Source: Putridiphycobacter sp965230195 (GTDB lineage Bacteria; Bacteroidota; Bacteroidia; Flavobacteriales_D; Crocinitomicaceae). Taken from it: a DNA stretch of 64,000 bases. The position numbers and the translations under genes are program-made. The DNA is taken from positions 4,526,001-4,590,000 of the forward strand of contig OZ245997.1 in assembly GCA_965230195.1 (NCBI GenBank), in the 5' to 3' direction. Shown here piece by piece: positions 24,556 to 33,189 of this stretch. Within the stretch, counting starts at the first letter, position 1; each line of letters begins with the position of its first letter. Under the pieces are notes generated by a model. The model ran no database searches. It saw only the letters and a list, made by a program, of their open reading frames with translations, and was not told where the DNA came from.

Positions 24556-26113
24556 TTTTCAATTCAATTTTAAAAACGGATCCTTTTCCATAATCACTTT
24601 TAACACTAACTTCACCACCATGTAATGATATAATAGACTTTACATAGTCCAGCCCCAAACCAAAACCTTTAACATTGTGTATATCACCTGTAGATACACG
24701 ATATAATTTATCAAATATTCTTTTTTGATCTTCTTTTTTAATTCCTATTCCGTTATCAGCAATAGTTAAAACAAAACCATTTACTTTAGATATTAGCTCA
24801 ACCTTAGCTATTGGACTCTCAGGAGAGTATTTCAAGGCATTATCCAACAAGTTGATGATCACATTCGAAAAATGAACCTTATCCACCTGAAAGAAAATCT
24901 CATCAATATTCCCAAGCTCTATATTTCCTCCCTGTCTCTGAAACTGGATCTTAAATGAGTTTACAGCTTCCTCAATAATTTCATGAATCGGATAGGTCTG
25001 CTTTTGTATTTTTAAGTTTCCTTTTTCAAGCAATGAAGTTTGTAATACTTTCTCAACCAGTTTACCCAATCGTTTATTTTCGTCACTAATCATTCCTATA
25101 AAGCTCTTCATAGAGTCTGAATTAGATGAGACATCAGGATCTTCAATAGCTTCACACGCCAATGATATTGTTGAAATTGGCGTTTTGAGTTCGTGTGTCA
25201 TGTTACTGATAAAATCATTTTTGATCTCAGATACTTTCTTTTGCTTAAAAATTGTTGATACTGCAGAATAGAAAGCAAATACCACAATGATTACTAATAA
25301 CAATGAAGCTAACAGGGTTGGTCCCATTTGTTTGGCCAGATACGATTTCTTTTCAGGAAAATCAATTAATAGCTGGTATCCGTAATTTACAAAATCACCC
25401 GGGTAAAGTTTATACTTAAAATTTGCAGTCTTTAAGTCGGGATTGTATGATTTTGCGCTACCCTCAAACTCAACAATATGCCCCTGATCATCAACAACAT
25501 TAAACATAAAAACTGTATCGATATTATTGGCTCTCAACCTGGCTTTAACTAAAGTATCTAAAAGCACAAGGTTTAACCGGTCAGTTATGTCTTCAAAAGC
25601 TTTTGGACTAAACATTTTAAGTGCCATTTCGCTCAAATATCTTGATCTGAGTAATAACGTATACTCCTGAGAATTGCCATACTTAACCGGAAAAGAAAAA
25701 GTAGTATCATCTGTTTTCAAAAAATCTTCATTTTTGGGAAATCGAATGAGGTTTTTAATACCCGGAGTAGCCACTCTGTATTCCGCAACAGTTCCTGTTA
25801 TATTATCAACTGCAGAACTCGAAACCACAACATAGTCATTACCGGACTGGCCACTGTTAATGATAGAATCATCAACTGTAATTACACTTTCGTCACCAAT
25901 AATATCGGTAAAATCTAATTTGCTTTTGGTACTAAATCTCTGGCTTTTCTTAAATCCTGTATAAAATACTGTTTTTTCAATTTTGTCCAGATCTTTCAGA
26001 ACAGTCGAAATAGCCTTATTTACTGATGATTCAAACTCATCAAGTCTGGTTTGCTGAACATTTTTTATCCACGAAAATTGCAATAGCAGTAACCCGATTA
26101 AGGAAACTGACAT
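24539..26113 (-). CDS. Membrane sensor histidine kinase (RprX-like)
   Basis: The 524-residue kinase has an N-terminal membrane segment (VSLIGLLLLQFSW), a periplasmic sensor of about 240 residues without a recognised domain, a second TM helix near 265-290 (LLASLLLVIIVVFAFYSAV), a HisKA domain with phospho-acceptor His307 in MTHELKTPIS, and a HATPase_c domain with the N box near 425 and GFGLGLDYVK near 485. It overlaps its response regulator by 17 bases. The ABC permease gene ends 106 bases upstream on the same strand, so a four-gene transcript is possible. Confidence 0.92.
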   Translation of the reverse strand: MSVSLIGLLLLQFSWIKNVQQTRLDEFESSVNKAISTVLKDLDKIEKTVFYTGFKKSQRFSTKSKLDFTDIIGDESVITVDDSIINSGQSGNDYVVVSSSAVDNITGTVAEYRVATPGIKNLIRFPKNEDFLKTDDTTFSFPVKYGNSQEYTLLLRSRYLSEMALKMFSPKAFEDITDRLNLVLLDTLVKARLRANNIDTVFMFNVVDDQGHIVEFEGSAKSYNPDLKTANFKYKLYPGDFVNYGYQLLIDFPEKKSYLAKQMGPTLLASLLLVIIVVFAFYSAVSTIFKQKKVSEIKNDFISNMTHELKTPISTISLACEAIEDPDVSSNSDSMKSFIGMISDENKRLGKLVEKVLQTSLLEKGNLKIQKQTYPIHEIIEEAVNSFKIQFQRQGGNIELGNIDEIFFQVDKVHFSNVIINLLDNALKYSPESPIAKVELISKVNGFVLTIADNGIGIKKEDQKRIFDKLYRVSTGDIHNVKGFGLGLDYVKSIISLHGGEVSVKSDYGKGSVFKIELKNERKN

Positions 26114-26219
26114 CAGAATAATTACTATTTTGAGTCTGCTTTTGATACAATTAGCTTATATATTGTCAAATATACTGAAACTCGATTTTCAAGAAATAGA
26201 CTTAACTTTTTTTAACAGC

Positions 26220-27134
26220 CTAAGCCACGTCCCTTTTGTAAAAGACTAAACGTGTTAAAAACAGGAAAAGCAGGATATATCCAATACTGATTGATACTTT
26301 TAGAGGATTAAGTGTATCAACCGATTCCAGTCCTGAAGTAATCAGTTCAATAAGATCAGGTCTTGGCAATACATCAGAAAAAGTTCTTAATGGTAAATGC
26401 TCTGATAACCATCCCATATTCTGATTTGAAAATAAACCATGAACAATAGTTTCTACAATGAATAGTGAAAAGAAAACAATTACTGAAACAGCTCCTTTTT
26501 TCAAGAAGAAACCAATAAATACTGCTAACACCAAATAACCTAATACCTGGACAAAATAGGATAATATGGATTCAACACCTACCCACATTGATCCATACTC
26601 AAGTTTTTCAGGTTCTGACGAAAATAAACCACTTAAGGCATCCATTGATCCTTCCATGGTTCCCATCTGAGCCATATTAAATGCGTTTAAATCTAATCCA
26701 ACATTAACAACTTCGAAAGTTTGGAAATATAGCCCAGCAAAAAAGCCAACCAGAAAAACATATAAAGTTGCTGCTATCGCAATTACCAACAACATATATA
26801 ATTTCGATTTTAAGAAATCCAACCTCGAATAACCGTCAATGATATTTTGACGAACTGTTTTAAACGAATATTCATTTGTAATATGGAAAATCAGGATGAA
26901 AGAGAGAATAAACATGCTAAACCAACTGGCAATATAAGCCGTAAAATACCATGTGGTTTCATAATCTCTTGGCAAAAGAGGGTATGTATTTTCACCATAA
27001 ATCCAATCCGGAAACAAGCTTGGAATTAAAAAAATAATTACGGGAAGAAAAACCACGAAAAAGATGGTGAATACTTTAAAAGACATATTTCCTTTTAACT
27101 TCAAATATTCGGTTCTGATAATACTCTTACTCAT
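26220..27134 (-). CDS. ABC-2 type transporter permease
   Basis: The 304-residue protein has about six transmembrane helices: one near 20-38, three between 65 and 130, one near 195-215 and one near 275-300. A long loop (about 135-185) follows the third. It starts with a short cytoplasmic lead (MSKSIIRTEYLKLKGNMSF) usual for NatB/YhaP-like permeases. It begins three bases after the ATPase gene ends, so the two form one exporter. The substrate is unknown. It may export a lipid, peptide or antibiotic, or sense envelope stress with the downstream kinase. Confidence 0.85.
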   Translation of the reverse strand: MSKSIIRTEYLKLKGNMSFKVFTIFFVVFLPVIIFLIPSLFPDWIYGENTYPLLPRDYETTWYFTAYIASWFSMFILSFILIFHITNEYSFKTVRQNIIDGYSRLDFLKSKLYMLLVIAIAATLYVFLVGFFAGLYFQTFEVVNVGLDLNAFNMAQMGTMEGSMDALSGLFSSEPEKLEYGSMWVGVESILSYFVQVLGYLVLAVFIGFFLKKGAVSVIVFFSLFIVETIVHGLFSNQNMGWLSEHLPLRTFSDVLPRPDLIELITSGLESVDTLNPLKVSISIGYILLFLFLTRLVFYKRDVA

Positions 27135-27137
27135 GGT

Positions 27138-28031
27138 TTAACTGTTTACAATGTTTAAAAATTCTTCTTCTAGTGATACTTTGAACTTGTGAATATGTGA
27201 CACAAAAATACCTTTTGATACAATGTATTCATTGAGCTTATTTCCTGTAGTATCTGAAAGACATTCAGCCTTTAATTCACCATCTGACACCTCTACCTTA
27301 TTTACAAAGTCGCATGAGGTGAGGACCTTTTCTAATTTTTCCAAATCCGGTGCCACTAAAATAAATTTGGTTGGAGTTGACATTAAATCTCCTATTTCAC
27401 CAGCTTTTAGTAATGAGCCCTTTTTGAGAATGGCCACATGAGTACATGTTTTTTGAATTTCATCTAATAAATGACTGGAAATAATGATTGTCTTCCCTTC
27501 ATCTGCAATACCATGGATCAGTGTTCTCATCTGATTTATTCCCTGAGGATCCAAACCATTTGTGGGTTCATCTAATACCAATACTTCAGGATCGGCTAAT
27601 AGTGCCGAAGCTAATGATAACCTTTGTTTCATTCCCAAAGAATAAGATCTGAACTTGCTGTTTTTTCGCTCAAACAAGCCTACCCTTTTTAGTACAACAT
27701 CAATTCTATCGGTTGAAACCTCTTTAATGGCACAGGCAATTTCCAAATTTCGATAAGCGCTTAATTCAGGATAAAAAATGGGATGCTCTAAAATAGCCCC
27801 GATTCTTTTTCTATGATTTTCCTGAGGAGAAGTTTCAAACCAAGTATAATCGCCTTCTGTTTGGTTAATCACTCCAAGAATCATCCCCAATGTTGTTGTT
27901 TTACCACTCCCATTGGGTCCAAGGATTCCAAATACTTCTCCTTTATGAATGGTTAAATTAAGATTGTTTACAGCTGCAAAATGGCCATACTTTTTCGTTA
28001 AGCCATTTATTTCCAGAACGATATTACCCAT
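27138..28031 (-). CDS. ABC transporter ATP-binding protein
   Basis: The 297-residue ATPase has Walker A GPNGSGKT (38-45), the signature SLGMKQRLS (131-139), Walker B VLVLDEPTNG (150-159) and a His switch in ISSHLLDEI. A C-terminal domain of about 80 residues follows, as in CcmA/NatA/BcrA-type exporters. It pairs with the permease gene three bases downstream. The histidine kinase and response regulator follow, a layout seen in Bce-like resistance modules, although the permease lacks the large BceB extracellular domain. Confidence 0.93.
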   Translation of the reverse strand: MGNIVLEINGLTKKYGHFAAVNNLNLTIHKGEVFGILGPNGSGKTTTLGMILGVINQTEGDYTWFETSPQENHRKRIGAILEHPIFYPELSAYRNLEIACAIKEVSTDRIDVVLKRVGLFERKNSKFRSYSLGMKQRLSLASALLADPEVLVLDEPTNGLDPQGINQMRTLIHGIADEGKTIIISSHLLDEIQKTCTHVAILKKGSLLKAGEIGDLMSTPTKFILVAPDLEKLEKVLTSCDFVNKVEVSDGELKAECLSDTTGNKLNEYIVSKGIFVSHIHKFKVSLEEEFLNIVNS

Positions 28032-28115
28032 ACGTAAAATTTACTTTTTTCTAAATTAACTAAAGAATTTTACTTAGGACGTTGAAACAATAAAATAGTT
28101 ACAGTTTAACAAAAT

Positions 28116-28322
28116 TTAAGAAGCCATTTCCACTTCGTCCTTCTGACATTGTTCATCTGGTCGGGCACCACAGAAGCTACAAGGCTCACCTTCTTCATTA
28201 AAATTTGAATTATTACTGGCGCAGGTTCCTGCGAACTCTCCATCCTTTTTTGCCCAGATTTTTATTGCGATTCCAGCAAATGCAACAGCTAATAATCCAA
28301 CAGTTAATAATACTAATTTCAT
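28116..28322 (-). CDS. Small membrane-anchored four-cysteine protein
   Basis: The 68-residue protein has one N-terminal hydrophobic helix (about 2-22, LVLLTVGLLAVAFAGIAI) followed by a soluble tail with Cys34, Cys48, Cys51 and Cys59 in the pattern C-x13-C-x2-C-x7-C. Four cysteines including one CxxC suggest a zinc or iron-sulfur site. Similar short proteins are conserved in Bacteroidota and usually annotated only as membrane or secreted protein. It has a good -7 box (28341-28348), so it is expressed alone. Function is unknown. Confidence 0.7.
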   Translation of the reverse strand: MKLVLLTVGLLAVAFAGIAIKIWAKKDGEFAGTCASNNSNFNEEGEPCSFCGARPDEQCQKDEVEMAS

Positions 28323-28340
28323 GATCAGAATATTTTAATA

Positions 28341-28348
28341 CAAAGTTA
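28341..28348 (-). promoter_or_regulatory. -7 promoter element of the four-cysteine protein gene
   Basis: TAACTTTG on the minus strand matches TAnnTTTG, 18 bases before the ATG at 28322. Confidence 0.5.
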
Positions 28349-28389
28349 AGATAATAGCTTTAAACAATCACCTATTCTGTCAAAATAAA

Positions 28390-29127
28390 TCAATTAATTT
28401 TAACGCATTCTCCTGCTCCTTTACCATAAACATTAAGCGATTCCGGATCTCCTAAATACCTGACCTGCCCAATACCATCAATCCGTACATCAGCTGCTGT
28501 GGATTCCAGGTTTACAATCATATTGCTGATTGAATTTTGGTAAATTGAAGCGAAATCAGCACTTAACTGACCAGCATCTCCAAAACCACGTCCCTGAATT
28601 TTTAAAGTTGTGTACTTGGCCTTTCCTTTTGCAATAAAACTCCCCGGACCGGATGATACCAATATTCGTAAATCATTTACATCAGTTTTAATCCATAAAA
28701 TTCCACCTGATTCACGAAGTTCGATAGACAAAAGATTACCGGTAACAATACCATTAAACACCAAAGAGTCGGAAATCTCGGCGTAAATTTTGTGAAAGTG
28801 CGGGTAATAAATTTCTACTTCAATTTTCTTATTATAATCCCTTAAAAAATTACACTTGTTGCCATTTGTGATATCAACTTCATATCCGGATCTATCAATA
28901 TTAACATGCTTTATCAGGTGATTTCCTCCAATGACTTTTACCGATCGTTTATTACTTTGAAAAAACCGATACTTAATACCCGAATATAAGTTGAATTTCT
29001 GAACAGAATCCACAAAGTGAATTAACGTGTCCATTTCTCCATAAGATTTAAGGCAAGTCCTGTCCTCCGGCTTTTTACAAGCCAATGCCAGTGCAATAAG
29101 AATCAATAAAAAGGACAATCTTACCAT
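28390..29127 (-). CDS. DUF2807 (GIN-domain) lipoprotein
   Basis: The 245-residue product starts with a lipobox (IALALAC, Cys17). The rest is a repetitive beta-helical GIN/DUF2807 head domain, with strands such as KVIGGNHLIKHV, LSIELRESGGILWI and ISNMIVNLESTAADVRIDGI and the usual closing GxGxVRYLGDP. Such proteins sit on the envelope surface or in the periplasm and are thought to act as adhesin-like or scaffold modules. Its start overlaps the PagL-like gene stop by seven bases, so the two are coupled. Confidence 0.85.
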   Translation of the reverse strand: MVRLSFLLILIALALACKKPEDRTCLKSYGEMDTLIHFVDSVQKFNLYSGIKYRFFQSNKRSVKVIGGNHLIKHVNIDRSGYEVDITNGNKCNFLRDYNKKIEVEIYYPHFHKIYAEISDSLVFNGIVTGNLLSIELRESGGILWIKTDVNDLRILVSSGPGSFIAKGKAKYTTLKIQGRGFGDAGQLSADFASIYQNSISNMIVNLESTAADVRIDGIGQVRYLGDPESLNVYGKGAGECVKIN

Positions 29128-30206
29128 GATTTTAACTTATAACCTATTCCTACCTCCAAATAATCTGCCTGTCCTACATTTGCTTTTACCGTAAGAACAC
29201 CAAACCAATTTGAATTAAAATGATACCTGTACCCCACTTTATTATAAAATTTACCCAACACATTGATTTTGTCAAGTAAATAATAACCTATTCCCATGGT
29301 GATTTCAGATTGATAAAACCGATAAGAAGCACCTCCATAAATCCCTATTTGAAAAGCATCTGACCTTGTGAACGTGCTGTCTTCAAATTTATGGAAATTA
29401 GATTCGTTATATATAAAATCTAAACTGGCTTCACCAGCCCAATTAGGAGCAAACTCACTTTGAAAAGTCGAACGAATTCCGACTATTGGATAACGTTTGG
29501 CAGGATATGGATTACCTCCGGCTTCAGAAACTGAAATGATTGACTCCAACAATAGTTTTTTTTCTTTTAAATACGCTTTATCCTTCAAATTCTTTTTTGA
29601 AAAAGCCAGACGTTTATTCTCAGTAATTCCAATATTTAGTAAAAGGCAAGTGGTATTTAGTCCAAGATTTGGCCTTGTGATAGCGCCATTGGAAAAATGA
29701 GTGAAGTCAATTCCCCCACCAATCCAAAAATATCTAAAGTGTTTTGCAAAGAGCAATTTCAGGTTTACTTTAATATTAAAATAAGAGCCTATTGCATTAT
29801 TGGTTGGATTGGTTTCAGGATTATATTTTTCGGTTAAATAACCAATCCCTGTTCCATATCTGAAATCAATAAAAAAACCACGTTTCGATTGATAAATGGG
29901 TGTCCCAAAAAAGTGAGCTATTGAAAACGACCGCCCTAAAACCTCATTATATCCAAAATTACCAAAGTTGAAATAAAAACCGGATTGGGGAAAATGGTAA
30001 CTACTGTCAGTTATTGTACTCTGCTTAAAATTAACAACTCCTACCTCAAACCCATAAGTACTTTTTCTGACCAAATGTGTCATTGATGCCCTGTGCGCAA
30101 TCAGAAATCCGCTTTTAGTCTGAGCATATATGTTGTATCGCTTTGTGATTTGACCATAACCGCTAACAGCAAACAAGACCGCAAATACAACAGCAATTAC
30201 TTTCAT
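29121..30206 (-). CDS. PagL-like acyloxyacyl hydrolase (lipid A 3-O-deacylase type) outer-membrane barrel
   Basis: The 361-residue product has a signal peptide (cleavage after SGYGQ, about residue 19) and a beta-barrel pattern. THFSNGAITRPNLGLN at 169-184 matches the PagL active-site stretch, with His170 and Ser172 as the catalytic pair. The protein is about twice the length of PagL, with a second barrel-like half after residue 215 (LLESIISVSEAGG onward), as often seen in Bacteroidota members. It would remove an ester-linked acyl chain from lipid A in the outer membrane. It overlaps the DUF2807 gene by seven bases. Confidence 0.75.
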   Translation of the reverse strand: MKVIAVVFAVLFAVSGYGQITKRYNIYAQTKSGFLIAHRASMTHLVRKSTYGFEVGVVNFKQSTITDSSYHFPQSGFYFNFGNFGYNEVLGRSFSIAHFFGTPIYQSKRGFFIDFRYGTGIGYLTEKYNPETNPTNNAIGSYFNIKVNLKLLFAKHFRYFWIGGGIDFTHFSNGAITRPNLGLNTTCLLLNIGITENKRLAFSKKNLKDKAYLKEKKLLLESIISVSEAGGNPYPAKRYPIVGIRSTFQSEFAPNWAGEASLDFIYNESNFHKFEDSTFTRSDAFQIGIYGGASYRFYQSEITMGIGYYLLDKINVLGKFYNKVGYRYHFNSNWFGVLTVKANVGQADYLEVGIGYKLKSW

Positions 30207-30274
30207 AAAGAACTCGATTGATAATAATTTTGGTTAGTCAGACCAAAAACCAAAACAAATCTACTAAATAAGTG

Positions 30275-30282
30275 TAAATTTG
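30275..30282 (+). promoter_or_regulatory. -7 promoter element of mazG
   Basis: TAAATTTG matches TAnnTTTG and lies 16 bases before the first ATG at 30299. Confidence 0.5.
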
Positions 30283-30298
30283 AAAAAAATATTTTAGC

Positions 30299-31069
30299 AT
30301 GATGGAAGCTAAGCTTAAGGCATTTGAACGCCTGCTACTGATAATGGATGATCTGAGAGAAAAATGTCCGTGGGACAGAAAGCAAACTATGCAAAGTTTA
30401 AGGCATCTTACTATTGAAGAATGTTATGAATTAACTGACGCTATTCTGGAACAGGATTATAATGACATTAAAGGAGAGCTGGGAGATATTATGCTTCACC
30501 TGGTTTTTTATTCAAAAATTGCTTCAGAGCAGAATCAGTTTGATGTAGCGGATGTATTGAATACAGTTTGCGAAAAATTGATTCACCGCCACCCTCATAT
30601 TTATGGTGATGTGGATGTAAAAAATGAAGAGGAGGTAAAAGCCAATTGGGAAAAGCTGAAATTAAAAGAAGGTAAAAAATCGATTCTAGAAGGTGTTCCC
30701 AAATCACTTCCGGCAATGGTTAAAGCTACAAGGATTCAAGACAAAGTAAAGGGCGTTGGATTTGAGTGGGACAATAAGGAACAGGTTTGGGCTAAAGTAG
30801 AGGAAGAAATTGCTGAGCTAAAAGTTGAAGAAAAGGCGTTGGATCATGATAAAATGGAAGCCGAATTTGGTGATGTTTTATTTTCTCTTATCAACTACGC
30901 CAGATGGATTGGTATAAATCCGGAAGATGCTCTTGAAAAAACAAATAAAAAATTCATATCCCGGTTTCAGTGGATGGAAGACAAAATCAAACAGGATGAC
31001 AAAGATATTTCTAAGATGGCACTGGATGAAATGGACACTTACTGGGAGAAATCAAAAATTAAAATTTGA
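30299..31069 (+). CDS. mazG: Nucleoside triphosphate pyrophosphohydrolase MazG
   Basis: MazG hydrolyses canonical and damaged NTPs to NMP and PPi, and influences (p)ppGpp levels in E. coli. The 256-residue protein carries two MazG domains. In the first, EECYE (40-44) and ELGD (60-63) form the EExxE...ExxD metal site, introduced by CPWDRKQTMQSLRHLTIEE. The second (about 150-225) has EEEIAELK and EFGDVLFSLINYAR. Start choice is between adjacent ATGs at 30299 and 30302. It has its own promoter and lies 71 bases before the sigma-factor gene. Confidence 0.95.
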   Translation: MMEAKLKAFERLLLIMDDLREKCPWDRKQTMQSLRHLTIEECYELTDAILEQDYNDIKGELGDIMLHLVFYSKIASEQNQFDVADVLNTVCEKLIHRHPHIYGDVDVKNEEEVKANWEKLKLKEGKKSILEGVPKSLPAMVKATRIQDKVKGVGFEWDNKEQVWAKVEEEIAELKVEEKALDHDKMEAEFGDVLFSLINYARWIGINPEDALEKTNKKFISRFQWMEDKIKQDDKDISKMALDEMDTYWEKSKIKI

Positions 31070-31140
31070 AACGATTTATGGAATTTAAATCGATCACACA
31101 TCATAATAGTATAACAGGATAATTTTACCTAAGGAAATTA

Positions 31141-31728
31141 ATGCTTTTAAACATACTGGGACGAAAACATATCAAAAAGCTATCTGACCCGGAACTCATT
31201 GTTCAAATCAAATCCGGTCAGTCAAAATTACCAATTGGTGAATTATACAACAGGTATGGTATGATGTTATTTGGTGTGGGATTAAAGTATATGAAAAATA
31301 AAATGGATGCGGAGGACATACTCATGCAAACATTTGAGAAGCTACCCGCTAAAATTGAGAAAAGTGAAATTAAAAATTTAAAGAACTGGCTTTATACCAT
31401 TGTTAAAAACGAATGCTTAATGAAACTCAGAGCTAAAAAAATTCCTGAAGCTGAAATTGATAAAGCATTATTGTTTGTAAACGATACAGGAAATGAAGAA
31501 ATTGAAGATGTCATTCTAAAAGAACAAAAACTTTCTCAATTGGAACTGGCTATTAATAAACTGAAAGACGAACAAAAAACCTGTATTGAGTTATTTTATT
31601 TAAAACAACTCTGTTATGAAACCATTGCTCAAACAACAGGTTATGAGCTCAAAAAGGTAAAAAGTTATATTCAAAATGGTAAGCGTAACCTAAGATTAAT
31701 TTTAATTCAAAATGAAGCATTCAGATAA
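31141..31728 (+). CDS. ECF-type RNA polymerase sigma factor
   Basis: The 195-residue protein has region 2 (about 35-100, ELYNRYGMMLFGVGLKYMKN and DAEDILMQTFEKLP) and region 4 (about 135-190, QLELAINKLKDEQKTCIELF, then a helix-turn-helix, YETIAQTTGYELKKVKSYIQ). This is the layout of ECF sigma factors. Its last 17 bases overlap the start of a gene for a single-pass membrane protein that is the likely anti-sigma factor. The regulon is unknown. The first 30 residues are somewhat longer than in a minimal ECF. Confidence 0.92.
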   Translation: MLLNILGRKHIKKLSDPELIVQIKSGQSKLPIGELYNRYGMMLFGVGLKYMKNKMDAEDILMQTFEKLPAKIEKSEIKNLKNWLYTIVKNECLMKLRAKKIPEAEIDKALLFVNDTGNEEIEDVILKEQKLSQLELAINKLKDEQKTCIELFYLKQLCYETIAQTTGYELKKVKSYIQNGKRNLRLILIQNEAFR

Positions 31729-32815
31729 AACTAATTATACGGAGAGAATTCAACTGTACTTTTCCGGTAAGTTATCGGATCAGGAAAAGTTTGAATTAGA
31801 AAAAGAGGCATTGGATGATCCGTTTTTACAGGACGCTATGGATGGCTTTTCTGCCAACCAGGACGCTATCGCCTATTTTGATAGTCATCTGAAAAGAAAA
31901 AACAACAGGTGGAAAAGTTATTTTGGACTTGGTGTGGTTACTGTACTTGTTATCGCCTTATTAATTGTTAACTACCAAAAAAATGATCCTCCGGTTCAAA
32001 ACACAGAATCAACTAATGAGCTTATTTCTGAACAACCTGAAACAACTGAACAACCAATAGTTCAGAAGGAAATTGAAATGATTCCCGACTCTATTGAAAA
32101 ACTACATGTTATTGACCAAAAAGATCGGATTGTATCACAGGTGTTGGCTTCCGACTTTTCGTCGAACGAAGTTTATCCTGATAACCCGCAACAAGAGCCT
32201 ATTGATGAAAATATTTTAATTAATATTGACACACTGGATATTGAAGAGCATGAACCTGAAATGATTGTGAATAATAATTCCACAACAAAGGATTATCCTT
32301 ATGTGTATTATTACGATCTGGCTGTTGTCGATTATCGCCGTTATGAAAACCGTACTAAAACGATCAGTAAAATTACATATGAACTCAGTGGGTTAAGTGC
32401 TGCTAATGAATCTGAAGAAAAAAAGAATGAAACTCATATGGTTGAGAAGGTGGTTAAGATTAGTTATATGGACTACCTTGAGGAAACAATTTACTATTTT
32501 TCAAAAGATAAATATAAGTCAGCGTTAAAAAGGTTAAATGTAATTTCGAAACAGTATAATAACGACCTTAATGCCTTTTTCTATGGTGGTCTGTGCTATT
32601 ATAACCTGGGAGATTTTGAAACTGCACTTTCAAAATTTAACTTGATAACCAAATTGGGGGATGTTCCTTTTAAGGAAGAAGCCTCATGGTATAAAGTAAA
32701 AACGCTTTTAAAACTTAACCAGGTAGAAGAAGCCAAAAAACTGTTAACGGATATCATTGCTTACAAAGGCTTTTATGCTGATGAAGCAATGGCACTATTA
32801 AAGTCGCTACCTTAA
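31712..32815 (+). CDS. Membrane anti-sigma-like protein with periplasmic TPR
   Basis: The 367-residue product has a cytoplasmic N-terminus (1-65) with short helices and the pattern LYFSGKLSDQEKFELEKEAL used by many Bacteroidota anti-sigma factors, one TM helix (about 68-86, YFGLGVVTVLVIALLIVNY), a Pro/Glu-rich periplasmic linker and C-terminal TPR-like helices (from about 255, YKSALKRLNVISKQYNNDLN). It overlaps the ECF gene by 17 bases. Sensing envelope status through the TPR region and holding the sigma factor at the membrane is the simplest reading, by context. Confidence 0.75.
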   Translation: MKHSDKTNYTERIQLYFSGKLSDQEKFELEKEALDDPFLQDAMDGFSANQDAIAYFDSHLKRKNNRWKSYFGLGVVTVLVIALLIVNYQKNDPPVQNTESTNELISEQPETTEQPIVQKEIEMIPDSIEKLHVIDQKDRIVSQVLASDFSSNEVYPDNPQQEPIDENILINIDTLDIEEHEPEMIVNNNSTTKDYPYVYYYDLAVVDYRRYENRTKTISKITYELSGLSAANESEEKKNETHMVEKVVKISYMDYLEETIYYFSKDKYKSALKRLNVISKQYNNDLNAFFYGGLCYYNLGDFETALSKFNLITKLGDVPFKEEASWYKVKTLLKLNQVEEAKKLLTDIIAYKGFYADEAMALLKSLP

Positions 32816-33139
32816 AATAACAAATTCAATTACTTATAGGGTCATACTCTTAATTTTATTGATGGTTAGAGCCTCAACAAGTCTAATAATATTGTAAGGT
32901 TCTACTCGTACTTTAATCGTATTCTCTAATTTCTTACATGAAGTTTACATTATTACAATGGCACCGTAAATTAACCTGAAGAACTTAGAGACTTGCTTAT
33001 AAAAACAAAAAATTTCCCTCCTGAAGGAGAGATCAAGGGAGGTGAAAAAACTAATAGAAATACCAAACAAAATCACCCTCCTCAATCCTCCCTCAAGGGA
33101 GGAAGTTGATGATTAAAAGTACTGTGATATCAGAAACAA
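32816..33139. other. Intergenic region with an inverted pair of GGGAGG-type repeats
   Basis: No gene is seen in this convergent gap. Bases 33013-33045 and 33073-33105 are imperfect inverted copies of a unit of about 33 bases containing CCCTCC and GGGAGG blocks. The second copy includes a perfect hairpin CCTCCCT-CA-AGGGAGG (33087-33102). These resemble the extragenic CCTCC/GGAGG repeats found in many Bacteroidota genomes. The remaining bases are featureless AT-rich DNA. Confidence 0.6.
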
Positions 33140-33166
33140 AAAAGGGCAGGTTTTACCTGCCCTTTT
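33140..33166 (-). terminator. Rho-independent terminator of the RND efflux operon
   Basis: AAAAGGGCAGGT (33140-33151) pairs with ACCTGCCCTTTT (33155-33166) around a three-base loop. Read on the minus strand it is followed by a T tract, 24 bases after the pump gene stop. Confidence 0.9.
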
Positions 33167-33189
33167 CAAAACTAAATTATAAATAAAAA

